DNA of 64,000 bases, from contig JAIUJO010000082.1 of assembly GCA_023846275.1 (NCBI GenBank), positions 872,266 to 936,265 on the forward strand, given 5' to 3'. The position numbers were made by a program, and so were the translations under genes. A model generated the notes under the pieces. It was not told the origin of the DNA. It ran no database searches and saw only the letters and a program-made list of their open reading frames with translations. This stretch comes from Vanilla planifolia (lineage: Eukaryota > Streptophyta > Magnoliopsida > Asparagales > Orchidaceae). Positions 41,201-52,362 of this stretch are shown one piece after another (the first letter of the stretch is position 1; each line of letters starts with the position of its first letter).

Positions 41201-42792
41201 ATGCACGCATGTGTGCATGCACAAACACATTCAACAATGCATACAATCATGTATGCACATATGCCTAACCAACACACATGCACATACACACACATGCATG
41301 TAGACACAAACACGCACAAATGTAAACACATGCATGCACACATTCATACCCACACCAACAAACATTCTTGCACACACACACACACATAAACACAACACAT
41401 GCACATACATCCACATGCATGCACACACATAAATGCACACACTCACAAACATATACATACACATACATGCACAAAAGTAAGCACACACACACACACACAC
41501 ACACTCTTATGCACACATGTGCATACACTTCTGTGGATGCATGCATGCACACACGCCTAATCACATGTACACACAGTTTAGTACAGGCACGAATGCACAC
41601 ACACACATATGTACACAAGTATACAAACAAAAGTATAACCCCTTATACACACAAAAAAATAACATAAGCAAACATACACACAAATTCATGAACACATGCA
41701 CACACACATACATGCTCAAAATCCCACATGCACATACACAAAAATACAAACAACAAAAAATTGTGCACACACACACAAACTCACTTGCACATTCATACGC
41801 ACGTTTGCATGCACACACGAACAAACACATACACATGTGCACATACATAAACACATTTGTATAAGCACATGACACACATGCAAGCACACACCAACACATA
41901 CACAAATACACAAGCACACAAAACCATGCACATACAAATACACATTTGCATACACATGCACACACGCATGTACTCACACACATATGCACAAACACTCGCA
42001 TACACACACAAACATGTTTTCACACACAAACATATTCGTTCATGTGCAACCATGTAGATACATGACTGACACACACACACATGATCATACATGCACATGT
42101 ACACATGTATAGATACACATGTAAAGAAAAAAACAAGCAACCCATTATAGGCACACACATGCACACACATGCACACATGTACATGCACATGCACAGGCAC
42201 TCACATGTGCACACACACACATGCACACGAACACACAGACACTTATATGCACTCACAAATGTGCACACACACACATACACAGACTCATGCATAAACATGT
42301 GGACACACACAAGCACACATACGGATAAGATTGCACACACACATGCACCAACACACATGCACATAAACATGCAAGAACACCACACATACACAAATGCACA
42401 TGTGAACAAAAATAGAAACACACACATGCACACACAAATACACATGTCCGCACATGCACACATGCAATCTAAACCACACAAGTACAAACACTCACACACA
42501 CAAAAATGTACACATGTATACATGCACACAAGCAAGCACATATGCATACACCTACCTATACATATACACACACACTCTTACATAAACAAATGTGCACACA
42601 TGCTCACACAAACATGCTTATATACATGCAAACATACATAAACACATACACATACACATGCATACATATACACACACATGCACACACAAAAAAACATGAA
42701 TGCACAAACACACTTGTTTAAACACACATGCAAACCCATATAAACACACATGTATATCCATGCAAACACACATACAAACATGCTTATTCACA

Positions 42793-42795
<3 letters not shown>

Positions 42796-42829
<34 letters not shown>
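42796..42829. repeat. (AT)17 microsatellite
   Basis: Thirty-four bases of uninterrupted AT within the CA-rich array, about 1.7 kb before element 2. Confidence 0.93.
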
Positions 42830-42832
<3 letters not shown>

Positions 42833-44602
42833 TATGCACGTACTCACATGCACATGTATAGGAACACACACATGCACGTGTACATGTATACATATGTGCA
42901 CACACACGATCACCTACACATATTAGCACAAATGCACACTTGTGCTTACACATAGATATGCACATATACATAGACACACAAACAAGCATAAATGCACACA
43001 TGCATCTAAATGCAAGCACAAATACATGCATAAACGCACAAATGCATAAATAATCACACACATGCCAAAAGTATAAAATATACACACATTCACACATACT
43101 TGTATATACACACACTTGCACACATATACATGCCTAAACCCAAAGAAGGATGTACACATACATATACACATAGTCACATGAACACACACGCACACATGCT
43201 CACATGGATAAACACACACATTGAAACATGTGCATGCACATGCACACACACATGCATAGATAGGTACATAGACATGTATACACACCCACACATAAACCTA
43301 CACATACTCATACATAGCAAAAAATGTAGAGGCACACATGAATGCACAGCAATGCATAAGCACACACACACCCACACACATCCACACACATGCACTTGAA
43401 CAAACTTGTAAACACACACACGCACCCATATGCAAACACATAGGCACACTAACACAAACATAAAACTATGTACATGCATAGACATAAACATGCACAAAGA
43501 GAAACACATATGCATGCAAACACATACACATACACACACACACATACACAAATATTCACACATGCACACTCACACATGCATGCACACAAACACACACACA
43601 TAATGATGCATGCACACACATGCACCCACACAGACACACACAGATCCATACACATGCACAAACATTCACACATGCAAACACACACACATGAGTGCATCCA
43701 TAAATGAAGGCACATGTACACACACACACACACTACCACACAACACAGACACATGTAGAAACATGTGAACACAAACACACGCACATATGAGTATACAAAC
43801 TTACGAACACCTACACAAATACAAAACTATGCATGCAAGCATGCACAGACACACCCACAAGTACATAATCAAAAATAATTACTCACATACATGCAAACAC
43901 CTACATATACACACATGCATAGAAACAAACACACTTGCTCACATGCACACAAACATGTGCACCCATGCACACTTATGCACATGCACACACAAGTGAACAG
44001 ATGCTTACATGCACAAATGCACATGCACTCATGCATATACACATACAAGCATACGCACATGTGCAGAAGTATGCACATGCTTATGTACACACACACACAT
44101 GCACAATTACACACATGCGCTAATGCATGCACACACACATCTTGACTATCACATGCATGCGAATAAGCACACACATTTGCACACACACATGCATGCACCT
44201 CGATATGCACACATGCACATTGATGCACACAAATAAAAATATGCACACACTTACACTTGCACACATGCAAAGACATAAAGATGCATGCACACTCATACAC
44301 ACACACACACACGTGCATGCATGAATTCATATATGTGTATGCATGCACACATGCATACACACACACACACATGTAGATATGAACACATGCGAAGATAAGC
44401 ACACACCCATATACAACACGTGCAAGCACAAAAAAGCACATACCCATACAAACACACACAAACATGTGCACAAGCAGATGCACAAACACATGCACATATT
44501 TAACAAATGATATTTGGTATTAAAAATTCAATATATATACTCTCACTTACTTCATGCTCTCCATTATTACATGCTTCCTTTCACTTATCTAAACAACAGC
44601 AA

Positions 44603-44614
44603 TTCTCCCCCTTT
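44603..44614 (-). other. Element 2 polypurine tract
   Basis: The minus strand reads AAAGGGGGAGAA, the plus-strand priming site next to the 3' LTR. It lies about 50 bp beyond the end of RNase H, and about 100 bp of presumed LTR follows before the array starts. Confidence 0.8.
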
Positions 44615-44659
44615 GACACCATAAAAAAGGTAGGTACAATTTATATAATTTTTATTACA

Positions 44660-45110
44660 CCTAATTATTGTTTTATGATTTGAAATTGATCGATGGGGAG
44701 GGTTTTTGAAAATGTTTTAGCCAATTCTTGTTGATAGGTACATATTCAATTTCTACTAATAAAATGGTATTTTACATTAATGTGTTTGGTCTTAGAATGA
44801 TGAACTTCATTCTTTTCTAAAGACAAAGCACTAATATTATCAATTTGAATGGGAATATATGAGAGATATAAACCATAATCATGATGTTGTTTTCTTAACC
44901 ATAATACTTGGGCAACACAACTACTTGTCGTTGCATACTCGACTTCTATGGTCGATAGGGCTATGCAATTTTGCTTCTTGCTTGATAATGAAATTTGACA
45001 ATTTCTTAGGAATTGACATATACCTGAGATATGTTTCTTATCTACCCTAGAACCTACAAAGTTTGAATCTATTTAATCTATAAGATCATATGAAAAAGTA
45101 TTTTTAGGGT
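44660..45110 (-). other. RNase H domain remnant (copia type)
   Basis: This is the best-preserved part of pol. From LWYPKNTF near 45,110 one frame continues through DSNFVGSRVDKK, SSKKQN, ALSTIEVEYA, IDNISALSL and SKTKHINVKYHF, with a stop in ID-stop-IDSNF. The acidic residues expected of the copia RNase H site (D in DSNFVG, E in VEYA, D in DNIS) are present. After a stop, the tail ELAKTFSKTLPIDQF corresponds to the conserved copia C-terminus. Confidence 0.9.
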
Positions 45111-45960
45111 ACCATAAACTTAAGTTCATTATACTTTTTAAATATTTGAAATTGATTTAACAAACTTTAGATGGCTTTACTTAGAATTTGATTGGAATCT
45201 AAAACATAAAAAAATATTAAAAAAGTTGTATGGATGATCTAATATGACCTCTATAAAGTTTTCGATCAATGGGTTTTCTAATTTCATTTAAGACTAAACA
45301 GATTAATTGATTTATTAGAATATATTTATGTTTCATATTTTCATACCTAATTTATTTGAATAATTATTTTAAATATTTTGTTTGAGAAAACATCCTATCT
45401 TTTGATTTCCTAATTTGTAATCCTAAGAAAACATTCAAGTTATCCATCATACTCATCTCAATCTCCTGTGCCATTACGTAACTAAATTCTTTACACACAT
45501 TTTAATTTGTCTTTCAAAAACTATGTTAACATAAACTTATATAAGCAATAATTGATCTTTTAAATATTTTAAGAATAATATGGTTATACTCTTCCTTTTT
45601 TAAAAACACTGTCAACTAGATAATTACTCAATTTATGATACCATGCACAAGGAGCTTACTTAAGGCCATAAAGTATCTTCTTAATCTTATATACATAATC
45701 ACCAAATGCAAGTTTCTTCTTGCTATAAGTGCAAATGAATCCTTAAAATCTATACATTCAACTTGGTTATAACACTTAGTAATAAATTTAACTGTGCATC
45801 TAATGATCACTCTATTTTCTCTAATTTAGTTTTGAATACCCATTTGGTTCCAATTACTTATTGATCATTAGGCTTAAAAACTAATTCTTACACTTTGTTT
45901 CTCTTAAATTCATCTAATGTTTCATTCATTCCTTGAACCCAATAGTCATCCTTAAGTGCT
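45111..45960 (-). other. Reverse transcriptase domain remnant
   Basis: It begins with LKDDYWVQGMNETLDEFKRN near 45,960, then VIGTKWVFKTKLEKIE. It continues with YNQVECIDFKDSFALIAR (45,700-45,770, the finger region), LYGLK-stop-APCAWYHKL, the YVDD-equivalent at 45,516-45,533, and EIEMSMMDNLNVFLGLQI near 45,400-45,460. Several frameshifts separate these blocks, and part of the palm between FALIAR and LYGLK is deleted. The enzyme cannot be functional. Confidence 0.88.
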
Positions 45961-46229
45961 TCATCAATAGATACTAGTTCTATGAAAGATACAAATATAC
46001 CATGATCAATTTCTTTCATAGAAGCTCTAGTCTTAACCCCTTCATTAAAATCTCCTATTATTAATTCTTTTGGATGTGAATATTGATATTTCTAATCTTT
46101 AGATAATTGATGACTAATCACTTCTTCTTTTTTACTTCTCAGTTTTGTCTTCATCCCCTTTTTAAGTCAGTTTTTAAAGGACTTTTATCTTTTCATCTAA
46201 ATTTTTATTATTTATCTCTTGAATAGACT

Positions 46230-47215
46230 CATCAAACATTGCATAAATAATCTCCTTTATGTTTTAAGTTCTTATGTTACAAACCTTATAACCTTTCCTA
46301 AGATAAGAGTATCTTAAGAAATTCCTACACTTTTTCATCAACCTTGTTCATGTTGACTCATTCATTATTAAGAATGGTACATTTACACCCAAAACATGAA
46401 AGTAACTAACATTTGGCCTTTTATTTCTTAATATTTCATATCAAGTTTACTTAAGTATTAGATTTAAATTAATTCTATTTATTATATAACAAGTTCTATT
46501 AGTTATCGCAACCCTAAGGTACATTGGTAGTTTGGATTCGACCAATATTGTTCTGCCAATCTCTACCAAGATTTAATTCTTTCTTTCTATAATCCCTTTT
46601 TTTTGAGGTGTATAAGAACATTTAAATTGATACTTTATTTTATTTCCTTTTTAATAATCATAAAAATCCATATTCTTATATTCATTATCATCATACTTTG
46701 AATACAAATTAATTTAAGATTGGTTTGTTTTTCTATCTCTTTTATTAAATTAACAAAAGTTTCAAATGTTTCACCTTTACTCTTAAGAAATACAATCCAA
46801 GTATATCTAAAAAATCATCAATAATCACAAATCCATATTTCTTTCCACTTAGACACAAGAGTTGTATGGATCCAAAGAGGTCTAAATAAGCTATTTCTAA
46901 AAATCCACTAATAGTCAAGTCATTTTTTGGTTTAAGTGAAGATTTAACTTGCTTTAAGCTTTGGCATGATTCACATATTTTCCAAATAGTTTTGTTTTTT
47001 TTGGGAAGACCTCTAACTATATCTAACCTACTTATTTTCTTTAAGATAAAATAACCTACATGACCTACTCTCCTATGCCATAAATTATTCTCATTTTAAT
47101 GGGCAATAAGACATTCTATCATACTAGCTTCTTATTGATCAAATTTAATCACAAAAGTGTCCCCTTTTCTTTGACCAACTAGTAATACTTGATCATCTTT
47201 TGAAGTTTTGAAATA
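46230..47215 (-). other. Integrase domain remnant with zinc-binding HHCC region
   Basis: The N-terminal WHRRVGH (47,060-47,080) and ICESC (46,964-46,976) supply the HHCC metal ligands. The catalytic core starts at YLDLFGS (about 46,870-46,886) and IIDDF (46,811-46,828), giving the first two Asp. The Glu region DNEYKN lies at about 46,672-46,695 after a frameshift. CSYTPQKKGIIERKN (46,576-46,620) is the conserved block after the active site. A C-terminal VSYFHVLGCK-like block follows near 46,390-46,420. Active-site acids are retained but the frame is broken. Confidence 0.88.
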
Positions 47216-47475
47216 TTAAGTATAAAAATTAGCAAAATAATCATTATCACAATATTGACTAATACTAATTAAATTAAATTCTAATCCATCAACTAAGAAA
47301 ATATTTGAAAGTATAAAATTAGGCATATCTATATTACCAATTTTAATTATCTTTTTCTTAGAGTTGTCTCTTAGTGTTACTTGTTTATTTGACTCACATT
47401 TTATTAATACAAACTTTGATAAGTCTTTGATCATTTGTCTTGAGCATCTACTATCCAACACCTAATAGCTAGATC
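47216..47475 (-). other. Aspartic protease / pre-integrase start remnant
   Basis: The open segment 47,216-47,461 encodes the copia block normally beginning WYLDSGCS. Here W is a TAG stop (47,462-47,464) and the catalytic DSG is DSR (Gly GGA to Arg AGA, codon at 47,447-47,449). It continues to FLVDGLEFNLISISQYCD, the conserved hinge before the GAG-pre-integrase domain. Confidence 0.88.
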
Positions 47476-47599
47476 TTGATTTTTTCTTTATGTATTGCTA
47501 CATAAATGGAAAATTTTAGACTTATTAATCATAAAATATAACTTTTATTTGATTAGTTTATATTCTTTCATAGACACATAATTTCTAAGTATTTTATTT

Positions 47600-49271
47600 C
47601 TAACCTATGAATTGTTTCCATACATCATATCTCCACAACACGATTGTAGAGATATCTTATATTAATATTTCTATTAACCAACCTTAAGAAACTGAGCAAG
47701 ATTGGATTAAGCTTTAATGTTCACTATAGGAGCGTTCATACTATCATTTTTAATTACCAATTTGAAAGAAGATTTTAAACTATAAATGTTTTTTTCTAAT
47801 TTTACAATCATTGATGGTATGTCATATTCTACAATAATAAAAGCATGTAAAATTTGAAATGTTTTGCATGCATTCAAGACAACACATATTCTTATGTTTA
47901 GAGAAATGAGTACCATGTGAAGCATTAGAAAATTTTGCATGTTCAAGAAAATAAATTTTTATTTTTGAACTAGTAATTCCTCTTTTGAAGAACTATTCTC
48001 AATAATTATGAAATTTGTTTAACACATATTTGAAGCATTTCTATTTTCTTATTCTCATCTTCTTTCAAAAAAATCTAAAAGATAAATCTTTTCTTTGTAA
48101 AGCTTTTCTAATTTCTTATTTTCAAAAACATTACAAGGCCAAGAGCTTCGTGTATTCTCTTCTTCTTCACTAGAAGTACTTGAATCATAATTTGCCATGA
48201 AGCACAACATCCCTTCCTTCTCGTAATTTTAAGTTATGGAGTCAAAATCTTTTGAAGCAGTCCAAGTAGCCTAAAAGGCTTTCTTCTTCTTCATTCTCTT
48301 TTTTTTCACATGTTTTCTTTTAGTGTCTTTTAGTTGTGGATAATTTGGTCTAATATGGGCTAGTTTGACCATAATCATAACACCTTGGTGCCTTCATCTT
48401 CTTCTTTCTTTTCTTTCTTTGCTAATTTTTATTTACAAAACTTTTTGCCAAATTTTTTTACTAAACTTTTAACATGAAACTTTACCTGTTCCTCTAAATC
48501 CATAGAAGAGATGGATGTCGAATCCAAATCTTCCTTTCTTGCTTCAAATGCCAATGGTTCTTCTTTTCTTACTTCATGCTTTGGGTTGCAAGTGGAAGTC
48601 TCTGCTTCAACTCTTTTATTCATCTTAATTTCAATAGTTAATAATTCTCCAAGTAGCTCATCCAAAGTGAGTTTATTTATGCCTTTGTCTACCTTTATTG
48701 CCATGGAATGAGGATCATAATCTTTCGATAGAATCCTTATTACTTTTCTTACAAGATCTACATTTGAAAGTTGTTTTACAAGTTTTGTTAATCCATTAGT
48801 AATATTAATAAATCACATAAATATCTTCTTTCTAGTTTCTCCTAAATCCATTCTAAATAACTCACAATCATGTGAAACAAGATTTATTTTTATTTATTTT
48901 TCTTGTGAAGTGCCTTCATAAGTAATTTCTAATTTTTTCTAAACTTTATGTGGTTTTCAAATTCATAACTTGCTTAACTTCATTGGAGATATTCCACTAT
49001 GAGGATAGTTGAGTACTTTTGCATTGAGTTATATCATTCTTCTTATATCACTACTAAGTTTACTGAAAGTCTTGATTTCATTTTTGCATAAGGCTCTAGA
49101 TAAATCAAATGGTTTAGTAGGTACTTTTCCAAGTTCTAAATCAATTGATGGAATAAAAATTCTAGATATATTTTTTTAAAATAATTAAAATTCACTCTTG
49201 AATAATGGTGGATGGATTGAAGAAGATCCTTCATCAAGGGTCATTAAAATATTAATCATGGATGATGACAT
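47600..49271 (-). pseudogene. gag: Element 2 gag pseudogene
   Basis: Capsid/nucleocapsid precursor of the copia element. I place the start at ATG 49,271 (MSSSMINILMTLDEGSSS), followed by PPLFKSEF, a typical Sirevirus-type opening. LEITYEGTS lies near 48,920. CELFRMDLGET and NITNGLTKL lie near 48,790-48,860, and VDLVRKVIRILSKDYDP near 48,720-48,765. The open segment 48,429-48,704 carries KLTLDELLGELLTIEIK. A damaged zinc knuckle lies at 48,340-48,382, then LCFMANYDSSTSSEEE near 48,160-48,205. The last open piece (47,707-47,946) is less recognisable. Stops and frameshifts separate these blocks. Open frames on the opposite strand here are shadows. Confidence 0.88.
48340..48382 (-). other. Damaged gag zinc knuckle (element 2)
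   Basis: The segment reads CYDYGQTS, then after a one-base frameshift HIRPNYPQLKD. The expected C-X2-C-X4-H-X4-C has lost its second and fourth positions to Tyr (TGT to TAT in both), so metal binding should be lost. Compare the intact knuckle in element 1 at 11,236-11,277. Confidence 0.8.
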
Positions 49272-49439
49272 ATTGAAAACTTAAGAAGTAATTAACAAAT
49301 AATTACTTTGAAAAGCATACAAAAATGATAAAAGTTAAAATTAAATTAGTGTGCAACCAAAATGATGATTAAGAAAAATAAACGAAATATTAAAAAGCAT
49401 ATTGTGGATCATCCATGTGATTCAACTCACTTTTTCTAG

Positions 49440-49459
49440 GGAACTAGTACTAATACTAT
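49440..49459 (-). other. Element 2 primer binding site, decayed
   Basis: The minus strand reads about TAGTATTAGTACTAGTTCCC. It lies between the LTR terminus and gag and corresponds to the initiator-Met-type TGGTATCAGAGC site with several changes. Confidence 0.6.
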
Positions 49460-49460
49460 T

Positions 49461-49990
49461 TGAAATGAAAACTAGAATGTGAATCTCACAAAAGGGTGAC
49501 TGAATTATAGACTAAAAAAATAGTTTTTGTACTTTTGAATGTATTTATTTCTAAAAAGTAATATTATATTTATAAAAATTGTTGATAATATACATATATA
49601 TATATATTGATATAATAAAGAAAAATAAAGATAAAATTTAAAATAAGGCACAAAAATTTTCAAATGGTTCAATTCAAATTAGAACTTACATCTACTCCCA
49701 ACCAAGATCAAGAAAAAACACCACTAACAAATTATTATAACTAGAAGTGTTTTTCCAAATGATTCACCTCCAATCTACTAGCTTTTATTGGTTCAACATA
49801 ATCCAGCCTTTTACGAGCTCAATCCAAGTTAGGTTTTTTTGAGTTGAAATTGAACTTAAGCGTTCACAAATGTCGAGCCACCCAACCAAGGAGAAAAGAA
49901 AAATACAGCAAGATGAAAAAAATTCAAAAACTTTATACTTCTTATTCTTGTGGATTAATGAAATAAGCAACAATGAGCTAAAATATAATA
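49461..49990 (-). repeat. Element 2 5' LTR, 3'-terminal part
   Basis: It starts on + with TGAAATG beside the primer binding site. It shares with element 1 the GGGTGACTGAATTATAGACT-type opening, an AT-rich tract and ACTTACATCTACTCCC at about 49,685-49,700, at nearly the same distance from the LTR end (about 235 bp). A minus-strand open frame of 62 codons (49,785-49,973) has no recognisable product. The outer limit is not visible because sequence facing the other way takes over. Confidence 0.6.
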
Positions 49991-50235
49991 AGAGAAATGA
50001 GAATTTAAAAGTTTAGTCCAACAAGGCTTAGTTGGAAAAATTTGACTATTTGAGAAGTGGAAGCCATAGTTACTATGAGTAGAATAGTAAGTAGTTTTTT
50101 ATTGAAATCTCAAAGATTGATTTAAGTTCATTAGTTGTTTTATTTTTAATGATTAGGTATTTAAAGAAAACTTTTGATTTACTATGTGCATCTAGTATTT
50201 AGATCTTTTACTTTTATTTTATCTTTTAATGCATG

Positions 50236-50406
50236 ACAAAAAGGGAAAAAGATATGTGAGAAATGAAAAACATTTTTTACATCCCAAGTTTATGGCATAA
50301 TTATATGAATTTTATATATTAAAGAGAAGCATATGTATGCTTGCATGATTAATCTTTTCATTTCATTTTTTTCTCAATAGTTTTGTCACCATAAAAAAGG
50401 AGAGAT
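50236..50406 (+). other. Triple polypurine tract region
   Basis: GACAAAAAGGGAAAAAGAT, then TTAAAGAGAAGC, then ATAAAAAAGGAGAGAT lie within 170 bp. The last abuts the LTR start and is preceded by TTTTGTCACC, the usual context of the Sirevirus main tract. The two upstream tracts resemble the additional conserved tracts described for that lineage. Confidence 0.72.
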
Positions 50407-52358
50407 TATTATACCCTTTTCCATGCACCACTTATTTGATGCAACAAAACTATTGTGTTAATTTCTCCAATATTTTGCTTGAGTATCTTTTAGTTCATGT
50501 ATCTCAAGCTATTAAAGGAATAATTAATTAGTGAGTTTTGACTAAATATCTCATCGAGAAATCCATAAGTAAAGAAATATCAAAGAGTGTTTTTGGTTAT
50601 GGGTGCGGATTAAATGGCATATTAAGGAGCTGTTGATCAAACTCTTATGGAATAGCTAACCATCAGCAGTTCATCTCTAAAATATCTATTGATTTAATTA
50701 TTTATCTTTTCAACACATAATGAGGGATGAATTCTTGAGCACATAATTGGGGAGCAAATCCCATGTATTAGCTTGATTTATAGAAGGAGAGGAACCCTTA
50801 TAATGTGAAAAATCCATAGCAATTAGAGCATATGTGACTGAGATTCTAGTGCCTATTGTATCCAAAGTTGAAGTGACTTAACATTATTTGATCATGCATT
50901 TTTGCAATCAAACTATCTGGATTGTGCCCACTTTCATGAATAGTAGATTCCATCTAATCGATCATATGATAAGCTTGATTAAATAGATAAGATCAATTTT
51001 GTCATTTAGAATAGTAATTTTCATCTTATCATCCATCCATTAAAGCTGATCAAGTGATGCAAATCTTCCCTGTATTTGTGAATAGTGAATTTCATCTACT
51101 TGTCTATTTGTAAACCTCAATCGAATAGATTGATCATCTTTTCCTTTGTGAACAATGCTCTTTCACATCATCATCATACATAAAATATGTAAAATATAAT
51201 AACATAGATGAAATCCATTTTGGATTAGATCTGGACCCTTTATTCCATAGTTTGATTGGGTAGTGATTGTTTTGTCTACCTAGATTGTATGGTTGTCACT
51301 GTTCCTGCTCATACTCAGCATTCTATAAAGCTATTTGTATTTGTTTTTAATGTAAAAATTCCAATGGCTATTTTGGAGTCCTTTCTAGCTATAAAACAAA
51401 ATTTATTTTAATTTTAAATATTTAAATATAAGTAGAAAAGTCTTAGGAGTTGAAGAGAGTTAATTTTACCTTACATAAATATTTTAAGATGAGAATGCGC
51501 AAAACAAAAAATTGTAATCCGATTTTGACAACTTTGTTGGAGATGGGTTTGCAACTCCTTTTATCTCTTTCTTCCTTCACCATTTTCTTTGATTATGCAT
51601 CTTATTGATGATTTCTTTATAATTATTTATTCATTTTTTATTTCTTTTTAGATCTCTAAAAAAGATGATAATAATATAAAATCTTTATTAATTTTATTTT
51701 GCTTAGTAAAGTTAGTGCATATGGATGAATTTTGATTTAATATTTGAAAACTAGGTCATTTAGTTTTTTAAAAACTTTTTCATAAGCGTAATCATATTCC
51801 AACATCATAATTCGTAGTCTTGTGTTATATATATTTTTATAAATAGTGGAATGTTGTGATTGAATATTGCTTTTTTATTTTGCTTTAATATTGTAAACTT
51901 TTGTAATTAAAATTGTGACAGTAAACCCCTACATGTAGCACAAGGGTGTGGTTTGTAAAGATTCTCCTAACTACTATGGTAAAAGAAAATGTTTTTGTTC
52001 ATAGACTCTCAGTTAGGTAGGCTGGGGTTAGATGTAGGCATAGGATAAATCAAACCACCTAAAAATCCTATCATTTTTAGTTTCTTTATTATTATGTAAT
52101 TTATGAAATTTCTCTTATTTAATATTATTTAACTAAAAATATATAGAAAAGAAGTTTTTAGAATTATATTTTTTGAGCATAAAATATTTTATTAAAAGAT
52201 ATTTTAAAACAAAACATTTTTGTTTTCTTTTAATATTTTTATAGAAAATGTTAAATCAATGATTTTATAATTACAAAATTTTAATTTAAGATAAGATTTT
52301 CCAAATAGCAAAAAGATTAAAAAAATAACTCACTCCTTTCTTGTGCATTAACTTAGCA
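50407..52358 (+). repeat. Element 3 3' LTR, complete (about 1.95 kb)
   Basis: It starts at TATTATACCC directly after the polypurine tract, with a presumed change of the usual TG to TA. It ends near TTAGCA before the array. The U5 end contains TTAGATGTAGGCATAGGATA and AAACCACCTAAAAATC (about 52,028-52,070), the reverse complement of the AGCTTAAAATCAAGCCTACATCTAC-type block in element 1 (first bases AGCTTAAAATCAAGCC). The terminus ACTCACTCCTTTCTTGTGC corresponds to the usual pyrimidine-rich LTR end. No coding capacity is seen. Confidence 0.75.
51389..51397 (+). promoter_or_regulatory. Probable LTR TATA box
   Basis: CTATAAAAC follows CCAATGGCTATTTTGGAGTC, a context like the CAACGGCTA-TATA arrangement of many plant copia LTR promoters. 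This would place the U3/R boundary near 51,420. A second TATAAAG at 51,324 is a weaker alternative. Confidence 0.5.
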
Positions 52359-52362
52359 CAAA

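Larger units (their letters stand above)
32085..44498 (-). repeat. CA-rich Y-R dinucleotide array (inverted polarity), block 3
   Basis: This is the reverse-strand counterpart of the TG blocks: CA, TG and TA steps with CA dominant on +. By eye it is not a mirror copy of the left arm, since landmark words from the 3-kb unit were not found in reverse complement. Open frames reach 255 residues (minus, 40,343-41,110) but are Cys/Val/Met/His repeats with no domain. A short unlike patch lies at about 37,962-38,015. No gene or RNA was recognised. Confidence 0.92.
44660..47475 (-). pseudogene. pol: Element 2 pol pseudogene (PR-INT-RT-RNase H)
   Basis: Polyprotein that would process, reverse-transcribe and integrate the element. 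Minus-strand translation shows, in order, a protease start (LDSRCSRQM), the pre-integrase region with WHRRVGH and ICESC, an integrase core, RT with IGTKWVFKTKL and LYGLK-stop-AP, and RNase H with ALSTIEVEYA and SKTKHINVKYHF. Length and domain order fit a copia pol. Disabling changes include DSG to DSR in the protease, loss of one Asp and change of the other in the RT YVDD box, and multiple frameshifts and in-frame stops such as the TAA at 45,656-45,658. Its gag lies immediately upstream. No single open frame longer than about 100 codons remains. Confidence 0.92.
44499..49990 (-). mobile_element. Element 2: decayed near full-length Sirevirus-like copia element
   Basis: On the minus strand the order is 5' LTR part (about 49,990-49,461), primer binding site, gag (from 49,271), protease, integrase, reverse transcriptase, RNase H, polypurine tract (44,603-44,614), and about 100 bp of 3' LTR before the CA array. 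Integrase upstream of RT is the copia order. The gag and pol motifs match plant Sirevirus-type proteins closely. The coding region, about 4.6 kb, has a typical length but is broken by many stops and frameshifts. Both LTRs are incomplete: the 3' LTR is cut by array sequence, and the 5' LTR runs into element 3 at an uncertain point between about 49,990 and 50,230. Confidence 0.9.
49991..52358 (+). mobile_element. Element 3: 3' end of a plus-strand Sirevirus-like element
   Basis: The internal region carries three spaced polypurine tracts (50,236-50,253; 50,319-50,330; 50,391-50,406), the arrangement known for Sireviruses, followed by a full-length LTR. No pol coding sequence remains upstream, so the element is truncated where it meets element 2 in the opposite orientation. 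The left limit is approximate. The stretch 49,991-50,235 is AT-rich, and I recognise no gene in it. Confidence 0.75.

Noticed and set aside
34436..43340. Shared word AAAATGTAGAGGC at about 34,437 and 43,321 as an 8.9-kb higher-order period
   Set aside because: Flanking sequence on both sides does not align, so a single 13-base match is not enough in this composition.
14021..44498. A giant exact inverted repeat centred on 32,084
   Set aside because: Composition mirrors across the centre, but distinctive words from the left arm were not found in reverse complement on the right arm by eye.
44859..45050. 63-codon plus-strand open frame
   Set aside because: It lies antisense to the RNase H remnant, which matches the copia family strongly on the minus strand.
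48511..48711. 66-codon plus-strand open frame
   Set aside because: It is antisense to the gag segment carrying KLTLDELLGELLTIEIK and has no recognisable product.
49785..49973. 62-codon minus-strand open frame
   Set aside because: It lies within the presumed element 2 LTR, with no recognisable domain.
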